From Pseudacidovorax intermedius (lineage in GTDB: Bacteria; Pseudomonadota; Gammaproteobacteria; Burkholderiales; Burkholderiaceae_C), in NCBI RefSeq assembly GCF_003350475.1, contig NZ_QQAV01000004.1:1-64000 (forward strand): DNA of 64,000 nt, in the 5' to 3' direction. This document shows, one piece after another, positions 47,491-57,863 of this stretch. A model generated the notes under the pieces. That model had not been told where the DNA came from, made no database searches, and saw only the letters and a list, made by a program, of their open reading frames with translations. Within the stretch, counting starts at the first letter, position 1. The number at the start of each line of letters is the position of its first letter. The position numbers were made by a program, and so were the translations under genes.

Positions 47491-47781
47491 ATGCCCAGCG
47501 GCTACGTCATCGCCCACGTCGAAGTCACCAACCCGACGCAGTACGAGGAATACAAGAAGTGGTCCTCCGCTGCGATGCAGGCGCACGGCGCCGAGGTCTG
47601 CGTGCGCGGCGGCCAGGTCGAGCCGCTCGAAGGCACCTGGCAGCCCACGCGCGTGGTGCTGCTGAAGTTCGCCAGCTTCGAGCAGGCCAAGACCTTCTAC
47701 GAGACGCCCGAATACATGAAGGCCCGCGAGGCCCGTGCCGGCGCCGCGATCATGAACATGATCGCCGTCGAAGGCGTCTGA
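47491..47781 (+). CDS. DUF1330-family protein
   Basis: A 96-residue ferredoxin-like-fold protein of the DUF1330 group. It starts MPSGYVIAHVEVTNPTQYEE, has RGGQVEPLEGTW and LKFASFEQAKTFYETPEYM, the standard family pattern. Function is unknown; some members may be dimeric oxygenase-like or ligand-binding proteins. It is between kdsA and eno and is likely cotranscribed with them. Confidence 0.85.
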   Translation: MPSGYVIAHVEVTNPTQYEEYKKWSSAAMQAHGAEVCVRGGQVEPLEGTWQPTRVVLLKFASFEQAKTFYETPEYMKAREARAGAAIMNMIAVEGV

Positions 47782-47829
47782 GCGCGGCGCGCCCGCCTGA
47801 ACCGATTTCAAAAAACCGGAGAACCCTGA

Positions 47830-49116
<1,287 letters not shown>

Positions 49117-49181
49117 TGCGCCGGTCTTCCAGTTCGGGCGTGGTGTGGGCCACGGTGCCGGTGCGGATCGGCTGAGCGGCG

Positions 49182-49460
49182 ATGCGCACGCGCCTCGTCA
49201 TCCCGGCCATCCTGCTGTGCCTGCTCGGCCTGCTGCAGCTCCAGCTGTGGACAGGCCGCGGCAGCCTGCCCGACGTGGCCAAGCTGCGCAAGAACCTGGA
49301 AGACCAGAAAACCGCCAACCTCCGCGCCCAGCACACCAACGAGCGGCTCGAGTCCGAGGTCAACGACCTCAAGGAGGGCATCGAGATGGCCGAGGAGCGC
49401 GCGCGGCAGGAGCTGGGCATGGTCAAGCCCAACGAGATCCTGGTGCAGATCGCGCGCTAG
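49182..49460 (+). CDS. ftsB: Cell division protein FtsB
   Basis: A 92-residue single-pass protein: helix near residues 4-22, followed by a coiled coil (KLRKNLEDQKTANLRAQHTN, quoted in part) and the FtsB-type end GMVKPNEILVQI. FtsB joins FtsL and FtsQ at the septum to activate FtsWI. The eno-ftsB order is common in proteobacteria and supports the name. Start ATG 49182. Confidence 0.92.
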   Translation: MRTRLVIPAILLCLLGLLQLQLWTGRGSLPDVAKLRKNLEDQKTANLRAQHTNERLESEVNDLKEGIEMAEERARQELGMVKPNEILVQIAR

Positions 49461-49495
49461 GACGGCGCGTCAAGAATGCGCGCGCTGCCGCTCCC

Positions 49496-50140
49496 ATGAC
49501 ACCGCGCCTCGGCACCGCCAGCGTGATCGCCGTCTGGGGTGCGCCGACGGCAGACCGGGAGCAACTGGTCGACGCACTGGCCCGCCGCTTCGTGCAGCGG
49601 GGCATCAGGGCCATCGCGTTGGTCGGCATGGCACCGACCGACGCACTCGAATGCCCGCCGGCTCCCACCGATGCGCTTGCGCAGGCCCAGGCCTGGCGCA
49701 CGCGGATCGATCAAGCGCGCCATGACGCACTCGTCGTGGCGGCCGGCAGTCCCATCGCCCTGCTCGCCCAAAGGGGCGTCCCGGTCGAAAGCTGGCCCCC
49801 CTCGCTGGTCGCGGCCGAGCGCGGCCATGCCTTCACGCTGCTGCTGCCCCCACAGGACGCGGCAGGCAACGGCGAGCAGGATCTCGACGCCCGCTTGCGG
49901 GCAGGGTTCGCGGCAGTGGGCCTGCCCTGCGCCATCATCCACGGCCGCGACGCCGCCCAACACCTGTCCCGCGCCTGGTCGGCACTGCAGGCAGGCCTGG
50001 AGGCGCGGGAAGAGGCGCCGGCCACCCCGCGCCACCTGCGCGCGCCGGCGTGGAACTGCGAGCGCTGTTCCGACCCTGACTGCGAGCATCGCCTCTTCAC
50101 CGACCTGATCGCTGCCCGGCAGACACTGACCGCGGGCTGA
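49496..50140 (+). CDS. Hypothetical protein with C-terminal CxxC-x4-CxH motif
   Basis: A 214-residue cytoplasmic protein I do not recognise. After MTPRLGTASVIAVWG it alternates beta-like and helical segments (AIALVGMAP, DALVVAAGS, HAFTLLLPP), similar to a P-loop or Rossmann core but with no Walker A lysine. Near the end, WNCERCSDPDCEHRLF forms a CxxC-x4-CxH cluster that could bind zinc or an iron-sulfur cluster. It begins 35 bases after ftsB and is followed within eight bases by a secreted protein gene. The function cannot be told; the cysteines suggest metal handling. Confidence 0.65.
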   Translation: MTPRLGTASVIAVWGAPTADREQLVDALARRFVQRGIRAIALVGMAPTDALECPPAPTDALAQAQAWRTRIDQARHDALVVAAGSPIALLAQRGVPVESWPPSLVAAERGHAFTLLLPPQDAAGNGEQDLDARLRAGFAAVGLPCAIIHGRDAAQHLSRAWSALQAGLEAREEAPATPRHLRAPAWNCERCSDPDCEHRLFTDLIAARQTLTAG

Positions 50141-50147
50141 CCCACTC

Positions 50148-51140
50148 ATGCACCTCCGGACATCCGCCCCCTTCCCCATCCGCCGCGCGCTCGCCGCCTG
50201 TGCCGCACTGATCGCACTCGCGGCGGGAATGCCGCCCGCCGCCCAGGCCGCGGCCGCCACCGTGACGGTCGAGAACCAGACGAAGCCGACGCGATGCGCC
50301 GAGGAAGACAACGTCTCGCTGCTGCTGCGTGGCGGCGTCAAGCGTTTCACCGTCGAGGCGCTGCAGCCCGGCTACATCGACCGCATCGCGCAGGACACCA
50401 CCGCCCCCGACTTCTCCGGCTGCAACTTCGACGGCGGCGATCATCCGACCGACCCCAAGCACCGTTTCGAGCCGCGCACCGTCACCTTGCACGAGGACGC
50501 CGAGTGGCGCATCGTGGGCATGACGCTGCCGGTGTTCTGGCGGCCGCAGCAGGTGCCCGTGGAAGTGGACGGCACGCGCGACCGCGGCTTCCACATGATC
50601 CAGGTCTACCGCCGGATCGACGGCCAGATGAAGGAAGCGCTGGTCATGTACCCCTCGGACGGCTACTGGCGCATCAAGCCGCTGCCGCTGGCCCGCTTCG
50701 GGGACGGCGTCTACGGCTCCTCGATGCTGCTGGGCCCGGTGCGCCAGGAGGGCCGGCCGGTGGTCAACATCCGGGACATCCGCATCCGCACACAGCCCGA
50801 CATCCGCTTCGACCTGCGATTCGCCGGTGGGGGCGCTGCACGCATCCGCCTTGCCGAGGTCAGCCGCGAGCGCACGGCGCTGGACGTGCGCTTCTCGCGG
50901 CCGGTCCGCGGCATGCAGCCCTTCTCGGTGCTGCGGTCGATGTATGTGGCGGCAGACAACGCCGACATGAGCGAGGTCCGCTGGCACGGCAGCGGCGACG
51001 CCGGTGCGGTGGCGCACATGCAGCCGCTGCCGGATTTCGAGCGCGCCCCGGGGGTGGGGGAGGTGCGCTTCGGCCGCAGCGAGCCCTCGCGGCACAACAC
51101 CAGCGCCCCGGACATCCGCTACAGCGCATTCGAACGCTGA
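50148..51140 (+). CDS. Secreted hypothetical protein
   Basis: A 330-residue exported protein of unknown function. The signal peptide (residues about 1-37, ending in AAQAAAA) is clear. The mature part contains CAEEDNVSLLL and CNFDGGDHPTDPKHRF, so there is one likely disulfide, and is mostly beta-strand-like with WRIVGMTLPVFWRPQQVPV and MKEALVMYPSDGYWRIKPL. I have not matched it to a family. It follows the CxxC gene after seven bases and is convergent with the phospholipase-D gene. Confidence 0.7.
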   Translation: MHLRTSAPFPIRRALAACAALIALAAGMPPAAQAAAATVTVENQTKPTRCAEEDNVSLLLRGGVKRFTVEALQPGYIDRIAQDTTAPDFSGCNFDGGDHPTDPKHRFEPRTVTLHEDAEWRIVGMTLPVFWRPQQVPVEVDGTRDRGFHMIQVYRRIDGQMKEALVMYPSDGYWRIKPLPLARFGDGVYGSSMLLGPVRQEGRPVVNIRDIRIRTQPDIRFDLRFAGGGAARIRLAEVSRERTALDVRFSRPVRGMQPFSVLRSMYVAADNADMSEVRWHGSGDAGAVAHMQPLPDFERAPGVGEVRFGRSEPSRHNTSAPDIRYSAFER

Positions 51141-51161
51141 GCACGGCCTCGGCCCGCGCCC

Positions 51162-52751
51162 TCACAGTACGTCTTCGGGCAGCAATTTCAGCAGGAGCCA
51201 GTCGCGCACGCGGTCGATGACGTTGGCACCGGGCTCTTCGTCGAGCACGGCCTCGCTGCCGTCCGTGTGGTGCTCGATCCACTGGACGTCGTCGACGTCC
51301 TTGCGAAGGCGCAGTTCGTAGGCGCCCAGTTCGCGCACCGGCATCAGCGCGCCGAACTGCTCGATCAAGGCGGGGCTCTCGATGATGACGCCCACCTCGG
51401 TATTGAGGCGGGCGGAGCGCCCATCGAGGTTCATCGAGCCGATGAAGACGCGCTCGCGGTCCACCAGCATGATCTTGGCGTGCAGCCGCGCGCTGGAATG
51501 CCGGAATTCGCCGAACCGGCGTTCCTTGGGCACCAGCCGAGAGCCGAGTTCGTAGATCTTCACGCCGGCCTTGAGCATGGCGAGCCGGTAGCGGGCATAG
51601 CCGGAATACACCAGGGTCTCGTCCGTGGCGTCCAGGGAATTGGTGAAGACCAGCACCTGGACGCCCCTGGCGGCCTGCTCCCGCAACAGCGCCAGGCCGG
51701 CCTGGCCCGGGACGAAGTACGGCGACACCATCAGCACCTCCCGCCGCGCGCCATAGAGCATGGCGATGGTTCGCTGGCTCACGCTGTCGGCAAAGCTGGC
51801 TTCGGGGTCGTCGTAGGTGATCTTCTCGGGCACGTCCGACACCACGCGTCCGTCGCCTTCGGTCAGGAGCAGCCGGCCCGCGGCCAGCTGCACGCTCACG
51901 GGTGGATGCCCGAGCACATCGGTGGCCGCCTCGGGCAGCAGGTCGCGCCGGTCCTCGCAACGTTCGGCCAGCACGCGGCGGGTGCGGTCGTCGTCGGGCG
52001 GCAATGCCATCAGGCTGCCGATGGGCCTCACCTGGCGGCTGTTCCAGAAGTCGTCGAAGCTGTTCGACAGCGCCGGTACCACCGGCCCCGCGGCGAGCAG
52101 GTCCATGTCGACGAAGTTGGCCTGGTCGCTGCGCATGAAGTATTCGTCGGCGATGTTGCGACCGCCCGTGATGGCCACGCTGTTGTCGGCCACGAGCAGC
52201 TTGTTGTGCATGCGGCGATTGACGCGCCGCAGATCGCCCAGGGACAGGGCCACGCGCCAGGCCAAAGGACCGCTGCGCACGGCCAGCGGATTGAACAGGC
52301 GCAGTTCGAAATTCGGTTGGGAGGCCAGGGCAGCGAAGAGCTGGTCCTTGCCGGGGGTGTACAGGTCGTCGACCAGCAGGCGCACACGCACGCCGCGACG
52401 CGATGCATCGAGCAGTTCACTCAGGAAAAGCAGGCCTGTCGCGTCGTCCTGGAGGATGTAGTACTGCGCATCGAGGGTCTTGCGCGCAGCCCGGATCAGT
52501 GCGATCCGCGCGTTGAGGGCCGTGGGCCCCTCGGGCATCAGTAGGAAGCCGGAATGGCCGCGCGGCACTGCGTTCGCCGTGAGGCTGGCCACTGCGATGC
52601 GAGCCAGGGGCATGGGTTCGACGTCCGTCGCCGCGAAGGACGGTGCCGCGGCGACGGGCGCTTCCGGCAGACTGGCACAGGCCGTCAGCAACGCGACCAG
52701 TCCGAGCCCCAGGCATCGAACCAGCCACACCACCCACGGACCGTGCGACAC
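51162..52751 (-). CDS. Phospholipase-D-family lipoprotein (ClsC/YmdC-like)
   Basis: A two-HKD-motif phospholipase D superfamily protein, probably a cardiolipin synthase-like phosphatidyltransferase or secreted phospholipase. The first motif is MHNKLLVADNSVAITGGRN, the second RLHAKIMLVDRERVFIGSMN. An N-terminal hydrophobic segment ends in the lipobox ALLTAC, so the protein is probably anchored to a membrane in the periplasm. I place the start at GTG 52751; a GTG at 52799 is also in frame and neither has a clear ribosome site. Length is 529 residues with the shorter start. Confidence 0.85.
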   Translation of the reverse strand: MSHGPWVVWLVRCLGLGLVALLTACASLPEAPVAAAPSFAATDVEPMPLARIAVASLTANAVPRGHSGFLLMPEGPTALNARIALIRAARKTLDAQYYILQDDATGLLFLSELLDASRRGVRVRLLVDDLYTPGKDQLFAALASQPNFELRLFNPLAVRSGPLAWRVALSLGDLRRVNRRMHNKLLVADNSVAITGGRNIADEYFMRSDQANFVDMDLLAAGPVVPALSNSFDDFWNSRQVRPIGSLMALPPDDDRTRRVLAERCEDRRDLLPEAATDVLGHPPVSVQLAAGRLLLTEGDGRVVSDVPEKITYDDPEASFADSVSQRTIAMLYGARREVLMVSPYFVPGQAGLALLREQAARGVQVLVFTNSLDATDETLVYSGYARYRLAMLKAGVKIYELGSRLVPKERRFGEFRHSSARLHAKIMLVDRERVFIGSMNLDGRSARLNTEVGVIIESPALIEQFGALMPVRELGAYELRLRKDVDDVQWIEHHTDGSEAVLDEEPGANVIDRVRDWLLLKLLPEDVL

Positions 52752-52813
52752 GCCGGCATGTGCGCCACGCGCCGCACGGCCGGCATGCGCCTGTGCCACT
52801 CAGCAGCGGCCGA

Positions 52814-53173
52814 TCACTTCTTCGGTTCGCCGGCTTCGTTGGGAGCCGGAATGGCGCCAGCCTTGTTCGCGGCAGCCACTTCCTTGCGCTTCTTGGCGCG
52901 CTCAGCCTTGCGGGACTCGTGCGTGCCCGAGATGGCCTTGGTCTGCTTCTCGGGAGCCGTGGCCTCACCACCAGTGGGAGCGGTGCCGCTCTTTTCAGCA
53001 GCGGTCATCTCGGCCTTGCGCTTCTCGCGTGCAGCGGCACGCTCGGCCTTGGTCGTCTTCTTGGCGGCGGGCGTCGGCGGTTCCTTGGTCGGGTCGTCAG
53101 CCATGGCGGGGCTGGCGGCCAGAAGCGCGACGGCCAGAGCTGCAGTTGCCGCAAAGAGGTTCTTGGTGTTCAT
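52814..53173 (-). CDS. Secreted Ala/Lys-rich hypothetical protein
   Basis: A 119-residue protein with a clear signal peptide (MNTKNLFAATAALAVALLAA, cleavage after AMA near residue 25). The mature part is very low in complexity, rich in Lys, Ala, Glu and Arg, with two similar segments (KKTTKAERAAAREKRKAEM and ESRKAERAKKRKEVAAANKAG) and no aromatic core. It is probably intrinsically disordered and cationic. Such proteins are sometimes loosely annotated as TolA-like. A possible sigma-70 promoter lies just upstream. It begins the pair with the phospholipase-D gene. Confidence 0.65.
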   Translation of the reverse strand: MNTKNLFAATAALAVALLAASPAMADDPTKEPPTPAAKKTTKAERAAAREKRKAEMTAAEKSGTAPTGGEATAPEKQTKAISGTHESRKAERAKKRKEVAAANKAGAIPAPNEAGEPKK

Positions 53174-53223
53174 ATCGTCCTCGAGATAGTTGAATGAAGC
53201 CGACCGTAAACGGCCGACACCCC

Positions 53224-53252
53224 ATCGTGAAACCGGCTTACAAAAGCGTCAA
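53224..53252 (-). promoter_or_regulatory. Possible sigma-70 promoter for the Lys-rich secreted protein
   Basis: On the minus strand TTGACG (53252-53247) is followed after 17 bases by CACGAT (53229-53224), about 50 bases before the ATG at 53173. The -35 fits well, the -10 only partly. Confidence 0.45.
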
Positions 53253-53361
53253 GGGTTGTGACACAAGGAATCTGCGCCTCTCCCCCCATTGGATATGCCT
53301 CTGTGGCGCGGACGACACTCCGCGGGAGCCGCAGCTAAGCAAAAAGGACAAAGCTGAACGA

Positions 53362-54348
53362 TTACTGAACGATTGAGCTGCCCGGCACCTGTCCCGGCGG
53401 CCCTGCAAAGATCTGGGCCGTGTCGACGGCATCGAAGCGGTATTGCTGACCGCAGAAGTCGCATCCCACCTCGATGCGGCCCTGCTCGGCCAGGATGTCG
53501 TCGGCCTCCTCGCGTCCCAGGCTGCGGATCATGCTGGCGACGCGGTCGCGGCTGCAGGTGCATGCAAAGCGCGGGCCAAGCATGCCGTCGCGCGGCGCGA
53601 AGCGCAGCAACCGCTCCTCCCAGAACAGGCGCCGCAGGATGGTCTCGATGTCCAGCGACAGCAGTTCGGCCCGCGTGAGGCTGCTGGCCAGCGTCGAGAT
53701 GCGGTTGTAGTCCTCGTTGCGGCCGATCTCGTCCTCGTCCCGCGCGGTGGCACTGCCGGCCAGATTGGCCTCGCCGGCCAACGGCAGGCGCTGGATCAGC
53801 AGGCCCGCGGCCACCTGCTCGTCGGCGGCCAGCACCAGCGTGGTGTCGAGCTGCTCGCTCTGCAGCATGTAGTGCTGCAGCACGTCCGACAGCTTGCCCA
53901 GGCGCTCGCCACGGTCGCCAAACAGGGGCACCACGCCCTGGTAGGGCTGCTGGCCCGGCAGGCGCTCCTTGGGATCGAGAGTGATGGCACAGCGGCCCTT
54001 GTTGCCCACATTCACCAGGTCGGCCAGGCCGGCGGTGGCCGACACCCCGCCCACCACGCTGGCCGTGGCACGCAGGCTCAGGTCGGGCTGGGCCTCGGCC
54101 ACGGCCACCTTGACCGGCCCGTCGCCGAAGATCTGGAGGATCAAGGAGCCCTTGAACTTGATGTTGGCCTGCATCAGCGTGGCTGCGGCGGTCATCTCGC
54201 CCAGTAGTTCGGCCACGGGCGGTGCATAGGCGCCCGTCTGGGTGTTGGCGGCGCGGCGGGCAAGGATCTCCTGCCAGGCGCCGTCCAGGCGCACGATCAT
54301 GCCGCGCACCGGCAGGCCGTCGAAGAGGAAGGTGTGTAGTTCGCTCAA
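53362..54348 (-). CDS. hslO: Redox-regulated chaperone Hsp33
   Basis: Hsp33 is a holdase switched on by oxidative unfolding. Its zinc-binding cysteines are visible as CTC in FACTCSRDRVASM and CDFC in GCDFCGQQYRF near the C-terminus, giving the CxC...CxxC pattern. The N-terminal chaperone domain (residues 1-180) is typical, with GAYAPPVAELLGEMTAA. Length 328 is slightly long. The start is TTG at 54348, preceded by AGGAAAG. Confidence 0.92.
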   Translation of the reverse strand: MSELHTFLFDGLPVRGMIVRLDGAWQEILARRAANTQTGAYAPPVAELLGEMTAAATLMQANIKFKGSLILQIFGDGPVKVAVAEAQPDLSLRATASVVGGVSATAGLADLVNVGNKGRCAITLDPKERLPGQQPYQGVVPLFGDRGERLGKLSDVLQHYMLQSEQLDTTLVLAADEQVAAGLLIQRLPLAGEANLAGSATARDEDEIGRNEDYNRISTLASSLTRAELLSLDIETILRRLFWEERLLRFAPRDGMLGPRFACTCSRDRVASMIRSLGREEADDILAEQGRIEVGCDFCGQQYRFDAVDTAQIFAGPPGQVPGSSIVQ

Positions 54349-54393
54349 GGTTGCTTTCCTCGGCCGACGGGCCGGCGCACTGCGCCGAAGGGG

Positions 54394-54918
54394 TCAGCCG
54401 ATCTTTTTGAGGCCCTTCGCGAAGCGATGGGCGTTTTCCACATAGTGCTGCGCGCTCTGGCGCAGCTTGGCGGCGGCGGCATCGTCCAGGGTACGCACCA
54501 CCTTGGCCGGCGAGCCGATGATCAGCGAGTTGTCCGGGAACTCCTTGCCTTCGGTCACCACGCTGCCGGCGCCGACGATGGAGTTGCGGCCGATGCGGGC
54601 GTTGTTCAAGACCACCGCCTGGATGCCGATCAGCGAGCCGTCGCCGATGGTGCAGCCATGCAGCATGACCTGGTGGCCGACGGTGACGTTCTCGCCGATG
54701 GTCAGGGGGCAGCCGACGTCGGCATGGAGCATCGACAGATCCTGCACATTACTGTTGCGGCCGATGGCGATGTGCTCGGTGTCGCCCCGCACGACGGCGC
54801 CGAACCAGACGCTGGCGTTCTCGGCCAGGCTCACATTGCCCATCACCTCGGCGCTGTCGGCCACCCATGCGCCTTCGGCGAGTTGGGGGGCGGTGCCATC
54901 GAGTTCGTAGAGGGCCAT
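54394..54918 (-). CDS. Gamma-carbonic-anhydrase-family hexapeptide protein
   Basis: A 174-residue left-handed beta-helix protein of the YrdA/CaiE-like gamma-carbonic anhydrase group. Hexapeptide repeats include VWFGAVVRGDTEHIAIG, NVQDLSMLHADVG, LTIGENVTVGHQVMLHGCTIG and SLIGIQAVVLNNARIG. Three metal-binding histidines are plausible in MLHAD, VGHQV and LHGCT. Carbonic anhydrase activity is shown for some relatives only. It lies 45 bases upstream of hslO on the same strand. The divergent gene is DUF455. Confidence 0.86.
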   Translation of the reverse strand: MALYELDGTAPQLAEGAWVADSAEVMGNVSLAENASVWFGAVVRGDTEHIAIGRNSNVQDLSMLHADVGCPLTIGENVTVGHQVMLHGCTIGDGSLIGIQAVVLNNARIGRNSIVGAGSVVTEGKEFPDNSLIIGSPAKVVRTLDDAAAAKLRQSAQHYVENAHRFAKGLKKIG

Positions 54919-54987
54919 GCTTGTCGTCTCCTGGTGTCGTGGGGTGCGTGCGCGGGCAGGCCGCGGGCGAAAAATAGAATTGTAGGG

Positions 54988-55809
54988 ATGCACCCCCGGC
55001 TGCGCGCGCTGCAGGCGCTTGTCCTTCCCGATCCCGCCCAGAAGGTGGCGGCCACCCGCGCGCTGGCGATCGACTGCGCGCCGAGGCCGCCTGAGGACGC
55101 CTGCTGGACGGAGCCGATCCGGCTGCCGGGCGACGATGCCGACGTGCCCGGCCGTCCCGAACGACCCGTGCGCGTGGGGGCCAAGGACGTGCCCACCCGC
55201 TCGCCCTTCACCGAAGAGGGCCGCGCCGCGCTGGTGCATGCCATCTGCCATATCGAGTTCAACGCCATCAACCTGGCGCTCGACGCGCTGTGGCGCTTCG
55301 ACGGCATGCCGGCCGACTACTACCGCGACTGGCTGCGGGTGGCGGACGAGGAGGCCTTTCATTTCACGCTGATCCACGACCACCTGCAGTCCATGGGCTG
55401 GCGCTACGGCGACTTTCCCGGCCACGACGGCCTCTGGACGATGTGCGAGAAGACGGCCGACGACGTGGTCGCCCGCATGGCCCTGGTGCCCCGCACGCTG
55501 GAAGCCCGGGGGCTGGACGCGACGCCCCTCATCCAGGCCAAGCTGGCGCGTGTGGGCACGCCCGATGCGCACGCTGCCATGGCCATCCTCGACATCATCC
55601 TGCGCGACGAGATCGGCCATGTGGCGGTGGGCAACCGCTGGTACCGGTGGTTGTGCGAGCGGGAGGGCCTGGAGCCGCTGATCCACTACCGCCACCTGTA
55701 CCGCGCGCATCAGGCGCCGCGGCTGAAGCCCCCCTTCAACATGGACGCACGCTCGCGGGCAGGCTTCACTGAAGACGAACTGCAGGGGCTGGCGGCGGAC
55801 GCGACATAG
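54988..55809 (+). CDS. DUF455-family ferritin-like protein
   Basis: A 273-residue protein of the ferritin-like diiron group DUF455. Candidate metal ligands lie in the helices CHIEFNAINLALDA, DEEAFHFTLIHDHL and LRDEIGHVAVGNRWY. The C-terminal KPPFNMDARSRAGFTEDEL is characteristic of the family. Its function is unknown; some relatives are linked to tRNA hydroxylation or fatty-acid desaturation by structure only. An AT-rich TAGAAT box sits 7-13 bases before the ATG, so the leader must be very short. Confidence 0.82.
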   Translation: MHPRLRALQALVLPDPAQKVAATRALAIDCAPRPPEDACWTEPIRLPGDDADVPGRPERPVRVGAKDVPTRSPFTEEGRAALVHAICHIEFNAINLALDALWRFDGMPADYYRDWLRVADEEAFHFTLIHDHLQSMGWRYGDFPGHDGLWTMCEKTADDVVARMALVPRTLEARGLDATPLIQAKLARVGTPDAHAAMAILDIILRDEIGHVAVGNRWYRWLCEREGLEPLIHYRHLYRAHQAPRLKPPFNMDARSRAGFTEDELQGLAADAT

Positions 55810-55875
55810 GCGCCAGCGACGCCGGCCGCCCGTGGGGCAGGCCTCGCCGGCCCCGAAGACGCAGTCCCACGGAGA

Positions 55876-56880
55876 TCAATCGGCTTTGATGCCCGCCGCG
55901 CGGATGATCCGGCCGTTGTTCTCGTATTCGGCCGCGATCTCCTTGGCGAAGGCCGCGGGGCTTCCGCCGGTCGGCACGTTGTCGGTGGTGGTCAGGCGCG
56001 AACGCATCTGCGGCGATTGCAGCGCCGTGTTGATCTCCGCGTTGAAGCGAGCCTGCAAGGGTTGCGGCAGCCCGGCCGGGGCGAACACGCCGAACTGCGA
56101 GGACAGATTGGCGTCCTTGAAACCCAGCTCGGCCAGGGTCGGCACGTTGGGCAGGCTCTCCAGCCGCGCGGGCGCACCGACGGCCAGGGGCCGCAGCTTG
56201 CCGGCCTTTACCTGGATGGCGACCGCCGGCCCGGCGTTCGTGGACAGCACTTCGAACTGGCCGGACAGCGCATCGGTCATCTGCTGGCCGCCGCCCTTGT
56301 AGGGCACATGGGTGATGTCGACCTTGGCGCTGGCCCGCAGTTGCTCCAGCATCACGTGACCGAGTGAAGCAGGCCCGGACGTTGCCCAACGCACCGCGCC
56401 GGGCTGCGCCTTCGCCTTGGCGAGCAGGGCGCGCATGTCGGCGCTGCCCTCGGCCGAGGTGGCCAGCAGCACCACCGGCGAGTACATGACGCTGGCGACC
56501 GGCAACAGGTCGCGCAGCGGGTCGTAAGGCAGCTTGCCCAGGTGGGGACTCAGCACGAGCGGGCTGATGGCCGAGAAGCCCAGGGTCGCGCCGTCCGGTG
56601 CCGCCTTGGCGATGGCCTCCATGGCGATGGTGCCGCTGGCGCCGGCCTTGTTGTCGACGACGAAGGTGCTGCCGGTCTGCGCCGCCAGCCGCTCGGCCAG
56701 GGTCCGCGCCACCACGTCGGCCACGCCGCCGGGCGGATAGGCCACGACCAGGCGCACGGTCTTGGGCAGATCCTGGGCAAAAGCCGGCAAGCCCGCGGCA
56801 GCGAGGGCCGCGCCACAGGCGACGAGAACAGCGCCGCGACACAGGCGCCGGCGCAGGAATGAATCGGTCGTAGAGATCAT
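55876..56880 (-). CDS. Bug-family tricarboxylate receptor (TctC-like)
   Basis: A periplasmic solute-binding protein of 334 residues in the Bug/TctC family, common in Burkholderiales. A signal peptide (residues 1-36, ending AFAQ) precedes the domain. Family motifs are VRLVVAYPPGGVADVVAR near the N-terminus, VVDNKAGASGTIAME, HVPYKGGGQQMTDAL and LESLPNVPTLAELGF. No TctA/TctB membrane genes are next to it. Ligand unknown, probably a carboxylate. It lies 59 bases downstream of xerD on the same strand. Confidence 0.9.
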   Translation of the reverse strand: MISTTDSFLRRRLCRGAVLVACGAALAAAGLPAFAQDLPKTVRLVVAYPPGGVADVVARTLAERLAAQTGSTFVVDNKAGASGTIAMEAIAKAAPDGATLGFSAISPLVLSPHLGKLPYDPLRDLLPVASVMYSPVVLLATSAEGSADMRALLAKAKAQPGAVRWATSGPASLGHVMLEQLRASAKVDITHVPYKGGGQQMTDALSGQFEVLSTNAGPAVAIQVKAGKLRPLAVGAPARLESLPNVPTLAELGFKDANLSSQFGVFAPAGLPQPLQARFNAEINTALQSPQMRSRLTTTDNVPTGGSPAAFAKEIAAEYENNGRIIRAAGIKAD

Positions 56881-56939
56881 GGCCGGATCATGCCAGCGCC
56901 CCCTGTCGTCGGCTGCCGCAGGCGGCCAGCCGCCCGGCT

Positions 56940-57863
56940 TCAGCCACGCGGATGGTGCCGCGCATGCAGCTGGCGCAGGCGTTCCCGCGCCACATGGGTG
57001 TAGATCGTGGTGGTGGAGATGTCGGCATGCCCAAGCAGCAGTTGCACCGCACGCAGGTCGGCGCCGTGGTTGAGCAGGTGCGTGGCAAAGGCATGGCGCA
57101 GCGTGTGTGGCGACAGCGGCACACGCACGCCCGCCGCCTCGGCGTGCTTCTTGACGATCACCCAGAACATGGCCCGCGTCATGCCGGCACCACGTGCAGT
57201 GACGAACAGGTCGCCGCTCTGCTGGCCGCCCAGGATGGCCGAACGGGCCTCGGCCAGGTAGCGGCCAATCCAGCGCTCCGCCTCCTGCCCGAAAGGCACG
57301 AGGCGCTCCTTGCTGCCTTTGCCCATCACCCGCAGCACGCCCTCCTGCAGGCCGAGGTCGACCAGGCGCAGGCCCACCAGCTCGCTCACGCGAAGGCCGC
57401 TGGCGTACATCAGTTCCAGCATCGCGCGGTCCCGCAGACCGAGCGGCGTGGCGACGTCGGGCGCCCCCAGCAGCGCCTCCACCTGCGCCTCGCTGAGCGT
57501 CTTGGGCACGCGCGCGGGCTGGCGCGCGGGCAGCAGGCGCAGGGTGGGATCGGCCACGATGCGGTGCTCGCGCAGCGCCCAGCGGAAGTAGCGCTTGAAC
57601 ACCGTCAACCGGCGGTTGGCCGAGGTGGCCTTGCCGCGCTGCGCGAGACGCTCGCCCATGTAGGCCTGCAGATCGGTCTCTCGCGCCGCTGGCAGGGCCA
57701 CGCCGCGGGGCGCGAGCCACTGCGCCAGCAACGAGAGGTCGCGTCGGTAGGCGGCCAGCGTATTGCGCGACAGGCCCTCCTCCAGCCACAGCGCGTCGAT
57801 GAAGTCGTCGATGTCGGCGGGCGATGGCGTGGCGGCGGTGGAGGCCGGAGGGGTCATGGACAT
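56940..57863 (-). CDS. xerD: Tyrosine recombinase XerD
   Basis: XerD acts with XerC at dif to resolve chromosome dimers under FtsK control. The catalytic residues are visible in order: R in YASGLRVSELVGL, K in GKGSKERLVPFG, HxxR in SPHTLRHAFATHLL, H in LLLGHADIST and the nucleophile Y in TTTIYTHVAR. The N-terminal core-binding domain is complete. Length about 307 residues fits XerD. The start is uncertain: ATG 57863 follows directly after a terminator's T-run and has no ribosome site; a second ATG is at 57857. An upstream frame extends to 57899 inside the terminator. Confidence 0.92.
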   Translation of the reverse strand: MSMTPPASTAATPSPADIDDFIDALWLEEGLSRNTLAAYRRDLSLLAQWLAPRGVALPAARETDLQAYMGERLAQRGKATSANRRLTVFKRYFRWALREHRIVADPTLRLLPARQPARVPKTLSEAQVEALLGAPDVATPLGLRDRAMLELMYASGLRVSELVGLRLVDLGLQEGVLRVMGKGSKERLVPFGQEAERWIGRYLAEARSAILGGQQSGDLFVTARGAGMTRAMFWVIVKKHAEAAGVRVPLSPHTLRHAFATHLLNHGADLRAVQLLLGHADISTTTIYTHVARERLRQLHARHHPRG

